Source: Trichopria drosophilae (taxonomy: Eukaryota > Arthropoda > Insecta > Hymenoptera > Diapriidae). Taken from it: a stretch of DNA of 64,000 nucleotides. The notes under the pieces were generated by a model. It saw only the letters and a list, made by a program, of their open reading frames with translations. It did no database searches and was not told where the DNA came from. Below are positions 58,433-64,000 of the stretch, in pieces. The stretch spans positions 118,339,001 to 118,403,000 of the forward strand of contig CM059585.1 in assembly GCA_030407085.1 (NCBI GenBank), read 5' to 3'. The position numbers were made by a program, and so were the translations under genes. The first letter of the stretch is position 1, and each line of letters starts with the position of its first letter.

Positions 58433-58564
58433 GTACATCCAGCACCATTGATTGTCGTGGGGATCCCCCACTTTTGTCCTTGTTTTCGCCTATATGTACA
58501 TCTTATGTGAGAAACAAGGACAAAAGTGGGGGTTCCCCTCGAGAATCAATGGCGTTGGGCGTAC
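58433..58564. repeat. Gap-free 53-bp hairpin
   Basis: Arms 58433-58485 and 58512-58564 pair without any gap at 46 of 53 positions, around a 26-nt loop. The inner 21 pairs (ccccacttttgtccttgttt) are perfect. It adjoins the right end of the 7-kb inverted repeat. Confidence 0.85.
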
Positions 58565-58630
58565 AATACACTATGACAAAAACCGTCTAGCGAATTCTAG
58601 GCCTTGCATCGGTGTTGCACCCAGTTGCAC

Positions 58631-58736
58631 CGGTGCAGGGGTGGAATACGTGCACCGTAGTACTTGCATGCCATAGATGCCATAGCATGTCATAACGTGC
58701 AAGAATTACGGTGCACGTATTTCACCTCTGCACCAG
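58631..58736. repeat. Second hairpin, 39-bp arms
   Basis: 'cggtgcaggggtggaatacg' onward (58631-58668) pairs with 58698-58736 with about five mismatches. The loop is 29 nt. It is GC-rich compared with its surroundings and lies 66 bp after the first hairpin. Confidence 0.8.
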
Positions 58737-58739
58737 TGA

Positions 58740-59740
58740 AGAATAAAATTCGTCTCACCTTATACACAAAAATAGTATGTACATATATGAAACCCATCTC
58801 AGTAGTTCCATTTTCGCTACCAGAGTAACTTAACATGGTGAATAGCATAAGATATTAACCAGCGGCGTTACATTGAAAACATTGGAATCAGGCAATGACA
58901 TGCCGTTCAGACTTAACACAGATTTCCCTATACGCACTTTGACTAGATACCGAACCGAACATATGGAGGGTGTACTGTAAAACATGTGATGTAAATCACT
59001 AGTGAATTGTAAAATTACACGAAGTTTTTAGTAGCACATGGGAAAAATCACTACTTTGGGAATGGTAAAATTACACTGATGGTTCAAAGGAAAACACATA
59101 AATCAAAAATATTTCCGAATTAATGCTAAAAACCCTCAAACCTTTGTTAGAAAACCTACAATGAGAAAACATTGTACTGAAATTCGGAATATTATATATC
59201 TAAATTGGAGAGAAACTAAGACAATTCGTTTCTTGTCGAAGAATGGGGAATAAGATATGTGTAAAATCAGTACATAGATGTAAATTTATAAAACTGGTGT
59301 AATTTTACAATGTCCTAGGAATTTTTCTACCCTCAGAGTGGGTATATAATTCTGATTACCAACTCTCTTAGCATGGAAATTTTACGTCAACATTTTTTAC
59401 AGTATATGTAGGTACCGTCAAATGGGGCCGTTTTTCACTGACTGCACTAGTTAACACCCAGTATACATCTGTGTTTTTTTTCTAAATATATGCCTTATTT
59501 CATTTAAGAATTCTAGTTACATTTTTTCGAGCACTTTTGTCGCTTCTACACGTAACTAGATATTTTTATACAATACTACAATACAATACAGTATTTTTAT
59601 AAAATGTGCTCGAAGCGTAGATCTTTAAATAAAAATTTTTTTCACTTAATACCCCATTTGACAATATATAAATGCTCTAAGGTTTCATTGAGTATTTATT
59701 TCTTAATGAAAACTAAATTTTCATATTTACGTTTCTGTTT
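58740..59740. other. Stretch without a recognised gene
   Basis: No clear upstream exon of the DUF4806 locus could be found here. Short repeats of 'gtaaaattac' type are scattered from 59005 to 59320. Confidence 0.35.
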
Positions 59741-59744
59741 TAAG

Positions 59745-60160
59745 CGCAACAAATTTATTCGCATTGGAGGAAAAAGTGCGGAAAAACATACACGGAATAT
59801 TTTGTGTGCATCTATACAAAATTCCTTAGCCTACAATCTATCTTGGACGGGCCAAAAAAATACTAAGGCTATATGCAAAACCAATTTTGCCGACATCATT
59901 ATAGGTGCGTATATAAATAAATAAACTAACATAAACACACATGCGTGCACGTGCGCGCGCGATGTATGCATGTGTGTATATTTTCATGAAATTAATAATA
60001 CGATCTTGTAAAATGTTTATACAGTAAAATGATGTTATAATTATTTGCAGAAAGCAGCGTGATGTACGCTACTGAAGGAACGTCGATTGCCCAGATTCAA
60101 GCGACAATGAAAACATGGCTACAACATGCAGGAGATCGCATTAAACAAGGAAAACAATAA
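59745..60160 (+). CDS. 3' exons of a DUF4806-type gene or pseudogene
   Basis: Exon A (59745-59904) follows a TGTTTTAAG acceptor and reads RIGGKSAEKHTRNILCASIQ, then LAYNLSWTGQKNTKAICKTN and FADIII. After a 146-bp intron (GTGCGT donor, TTATTTGCAG acceptor), exon B (60051-60160) reads ATEGTSIAQIQATMKTWLQH, AGDRIKQGKQ and stop. The pattern 'NLSWTG.....K..F.D.II' plus 'ATE..I...MK.WL.HA.DR' is that of the C-terminal DUF4806 domain, of unknown function and often multi-copy in arthropods. No upstream exons were recognised, so this may be a stray 3' duplicate. AATAAA overlaps the stop. Confidence 0.6.
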
Positions 60161-60739
60161 AATCAATAATAAATATCATGATTAATTTGTATGTTTAATA
60201 TAATAAGTTCTATTTTAAAAATAAAAGCAATCTTTTTTTTAATTATATTTGCCCTGTAAAAAATACTACCTATAATCACAGAAATTTCTGTATCATATTA
60301 TAAATATTTATATATATAATTTTAACATTGTTAAAATTAAACATTTGCAATTTTTAATTTTTCTTCATGGGGTTCTAAAGTCGTGAGTCGATAAGGTAGT
60401 AATCTACATTTAAAAAATGTGAATTAAAAATGATTGAACCAATTTTTCAAAATTCGGGCTCAAACAAAGTAATTCTAACCACTGTGCACCATCTTCTAAG
60501 AAAATAATAAAGAAATTAATGGAGAATTGAATAAGAATTTTCTGAAATAAGTAAAAATTATATATTTCAACAAATTCGGAATTAATTCTCAATTAATTTC
60601 TTTAATATTTTTTAGAAAATCTGGTACACAATAATTAAATTTACTTTGTACGAACCCGAATTTAGAAAAATCGATTCAATAATTTTTATTTTACATTTTT
60701 TTAGCGCAGAGTACTACCTTATCGGCTAACCGCTTAAAA

Positions 60740-61303
60740 GGTCTTAAATGCTGTCATAATGAGACCTTTAAGAAGAACTCATAATGATATCTTTACAAAG
60801 AAATCATAAAGACCTCATTATGGTGAGATAAGAATGAACTCATAAATTGACGCATTGGACTACATTATGAGAACATTATCACCACATTCTGATTCAAAAT
60901 TGAGAGGTCAGAAAAATTTTATGAGATCTTTAAGAGAACTTAATGAGATCTTCCTGCTGGCTGGGAATACTTGTATATAACCCTCTGTAACGCACTCATG
61001 TAAATGAGGTTATGTTTATATTTAAGCGTGAAAGTTTCTGGTCGGTGGGGAGAAGCACTATCGAGGTACAGGTGGCGCGCTCAAATCGCTCGGAAGACCG
61101 GGAAGTATTTTCTGACCACATTATGAGCTCGTTATGATTAAATTCTGATCTTATAAATATGATGTTTTCAAGGCATCTTTATGAGGACTATCCTTAAAAT
61201 AGATATCTTTCTGATCACATTATGGTATCATGTTGCAAATCTTAAAGATATCAAGATTAGGGCATCATTCTGAGGACTTTCTGAGGTAGCTGCTGACTGG
61301 GTT
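60740..61303. repeat. Repeat with CATTATGAG / CTCATAATG phrases
   Basis: CATTATGAG, CTCATAATG and 'aagatctcatt'-type phrases in both directions, with 'cctgctggctggg' at 60950-60963 and 'ctgctgactggg' at 61290-61301 as likely element ends. Probably two MITE copies of one family. No coding sequence. Confidence 0.5.
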
Positions 61304-61310
61304 GACTCTA

Positions 61311-62537
61311 TTTTAATATTTTGTCGGGTTTCAAAAATTTCTATCTCGGAAAATACTTGTCGCAGCGTAATTTTACATATATAAAAAATTGTCAGAAAAT
61401 ACTTAATCTATATAAAAAAAAATAAATGATTTCTAAAAAATTAATTTTTGATATTGTTATTGGTAATTGTTATAAACTAACTGTGCGTATTTTCGGGCGG
61501 CCAGAGTTAAAAATTTTTTTTAATTATATAATATAGCCGAATATGTTTTTTTTTTCGAAATCCGTTGAAAGAAATGAGGGCCCGTGAGAATTGACACCCT
61601 AATAAACAAACAAAGCGGCAAATGCCGTAGCGCTCGGAGGAATAGTATACTGCCGGACGGTAGGCGCAGTTCATATTCGGGTTTTCGACTACTGTGCTCC
61701 ACGCTTAGTGAATTTAGATGGATAATTCAATCTTTTAATGAATTTTATTAATGTAGTTATTAAAAATATGTAATATTAAAATATAAAATACATATTCATG
61801 TGTAATGATTACGAGAAAGCGATTTGCAAAAAAAACCTAACCCGAGTTATCAGTACACCCGAATATGTATTTTACTGAAAATTTAAAATTTTTGAAATTT
61901 GTTACTTATATACAGTATTTAGAAATATATAAGAATGTCATATTATGTTAATAAAAAAACTATATTAATAAAATTCATTAAAAGATTGAATTATCCACCT
62001 AACTTTGACAATGTAGGTGAAAATTTATTATGAAATGTAGAACCATAATTATTAATTAGAATGTACGAAACATTAAATTTTATATAGAATATCATACATT
62101 TACACTTAAATGAATAAGCATTCTTATCACTGAACTTCACTACGCGCGGAGCACAGTAGTCGAAAACCCGAATATGAACGCGCAGTTATAGGCGATTTAA
62201 CTATTTCTCCGAGCGCTGCGGCATTTGCCGCTTTATTTATTTATTACAGTGCCAATTCTCACGGGCCCTCATTTTTTTAAACGGATTTCGAAAGAAAACA
62301 TGTTTGGCTATATTATATATATTTAAAAAAATTTTTTACTCTGGCCGCCCGGAAATACGAACGGTTTGTTTATAACAATTACCAATAACAATATTAAAAA
62401 TTAATTTTTTAGAAGTCAATTATTTTTTTATATATAGATTAAATATTTTCTGAAATTTTTTTATATATTTAAAATTACGCTACCACGAGACTTTTCCGAG
62501 ATATAAATTTTTGAAACCCGACAAAATATTAAAATAT
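61311..62537. repeat. 1.2-kb palindrome
   Basis: 'ttttaatattttgtcgggtttc' (61311) pairs with the inverse ending at 62536. Inner pairs include 'gcggcaaatgccg' (61615) with 'cggcatttgccgc' (62219) and 'gataattcaatcttttaatgaa' (61721) with its inverse at about 61974-61995. The loop is about 190 bp, and the right arm has an extra piece at about 62001-62140. Arms are diverged, older than the 25661-30120 duplication. Confidence 0.88.
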
Positions 62538-62539
62538 TC

Positions 62540-64000
62540 AAACTTTGAAGGCTCGTATCTTCGCCATTTTAGTCGATATTGAAAAATTTCCAAGAGTGAA
62601 TTTGTCACCAAATAACTTCAATAATAACATATTTCAAGCATATTAAAAAATGTCGATATCAAAAAAATACTCCAAAAGTACTGTTCTATAATACTCCAAG
62701 TGTACTGTTGTTATAATATAAAACGATGGGGGAAATACGAAACGGTGGGGAAAATTCCTCGTTGGCAGTATCTGAAACTTCCGATTTCAGGTCCGACCCA
62801 ACTAATTGCAATATAAGGGAATGTATTGTAATTATAAAGTGAATGGCTTTGCTATTCTGAAAGAAGTATCGGTACGCATATTTTTAATCCTTCCGAATAC
62901 TTTGTGTACGGAAACTTGATGAATGCTTCACAATGCTTCAGAAACATGAGACATTCTTTTACAAATCAAACACTTTTTTTCGACATTTTTAAATCGCTTC
63001 AAACTTTTTTTACTGGTTCTGAGTAATAAAACATATCCAACTTTCAGAATGGTATTTATAAAACTCGCGTCGGAATTAATTAAACTGTGCGACAATTCGC
63101 GGATGCCTTCCGCGGGCGACGCGTTGGCTCTGGCAATATCTACACGTCTGATACGGTATTTTCAACTTTGTAAGTTACAGGATCAATTACATAGTATTTA
63201 AAATGTAATATCGTATATTTGGGACAATAGTACATTACGCCTTCGGCTCGGGTGCGCAATCGCACATGCGGGGAGAGAATGTCTTCCTTCTCGCCCGTGT
63301 AGCGTATACTACTTTTTATCACATCTGGTCGAAAGTTAGTCAATTTTGCAATCTATTTTACTAAACTATAAAATAATATATTACGTATGAGAAGGTGGTG
63401 AGAAGGAGGGCGGAAGGGGGGGGGTGAAGCCCCCGATACTAAATAATATATTCTAAAAAGTAAATAATAAGTAAATAATATACTAAAAAGTAACTTTTTA
63501 TCACACCTTGGTAGTGTTAGTCCAGTTAGTCTGTTTTAAAATATCTTTCATAATTGAGTTAAAGCTAGTACATTTTATACTATAACCTCAAATATTCAAT
63601 AATCACAAAAAAATATATTGCAAGATTTATTTTGAATAAACTTTTATTGATTTATTAATATTACAATAAAATATGTATTTCATAATACAATTATAAATGT
63701 TGTTCATCTAATAATGAACTGTAATTACTATGTAGGGCGAAAGATAGGTCTGTTTCTGTTCCAAGACAATGCCGGTAAGTGTAGTTGGTACACTTTAAAA
63801 GGTTAGGTTTGCGCGTGAGACTCAAGCACGTTGACAATCGCCATGATGTGCGCGCAGTGCCACATGTATGTACGGCGCATGCGCATAATGTCTCGCACAC
63901 TTTCGAGCAGGTAGAGAATGTGCGCCTTCCCTCCCGGCTGGGCGGACGGGAATACTAACTTTCGACCAAGGTGTGATAACAAAAACATTTAATATAAAAA
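62540..64000. repeat. Inverted repeat debris at the right edge
   Basis: 'ctttttatcacatctggtcgaaagttag' (63311) recurs inverted as 'ctaactttcgaccaaggtgtgata' (63954). CpG-rich blocks (63240-63305 and 63835-63955) lie just inside each copy. The G run at 63417-63424 is in a purine-rich stretch. No gene was recognised. Confidence 0.5.

Overview
The window is animal nuclear DNA, almost certainly from an insect. It is strongly AT-rich, has few genes with short GT-AG introns inside long AT-rich ones, and is full of retroelement and inverted-repeat debris. It carries a complete maintenance DNA methyltransferase. A hymenopteran (ant, bee or wasp) is my best guess, because insects that keep DNMT1 alongside Penelope-like and [12 protein letters not shown] LINE debris are common there. 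The order is an inference, not proved by the sequence.

Three intact, spliced protein-coding genes can be read end to end. (1) Surf4 (ER cargo receptor), minus strand, 3 coding exons between 17370 and 6908, predicted 271 aa. (2) Dnmt1, plus strand, 11 coding exons from 24438 to 44316, predicted 1403 aa. It has a PCNA-binding box, RFTS, CXXC, two BAH domains and every catalytic motif. (3) Tmem231 (ciliary transition zone), plus strand, 5 coding exons from 46045 to 47218, predicted about 302 aa. A fourth locus at 59745-60160 is the two 3' exons of a DUF4806-type gene or pseudogene. Surf4 and Dnmt1 are divergent across about 7 kb; Dnmt1 and Tmem231 are head to tail.

The rest is repeats. The left flank (0.3-5 kb) has a terminal-inverted-repeat element carrying a tRNA-like block, a Penelope-like GIY-YIG fragment and LINE pieces. 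Surf4 introns hold several long palindromes (11.4-14.1 kb). A decayed LINE lies between Surf4 and Dnmt1. Dnmt1 intron 1 (9.7 kb) holds a near-perfect 4.5-kb inverted duplication, a Penelope-like copy nested in a LINE, and a palindromic TTAA-flanked MITE. Dnmt1 intron 10 holds a fold-back element rich in GACGTC-like motifs, a 5'-truncated LINE with a 15-bp target duplication, a 309-bp MITE inside that LINE, and a second LINE copy. Downstream of Tmem231 are a 1.4-kb TIR element, a 1.4-kb palindrome split by a solo LTR, a 7-kb inverted repeat, two strong short hairpins and a further 1.2-kb palindrome.

The main theme is the density of long inverted repeats, several inside introns of expressed genes. 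They would give double-stranded RNA if transcribed, including within the gene for the methyltransferase itself. Putative regulatory sites that fit their genes are a pair of E2F-like sites beside the Dnmt1 start and an RFX X-box-like site beside Tmem231. No CRISPR, rRNA, operon or bacterial feature is present.
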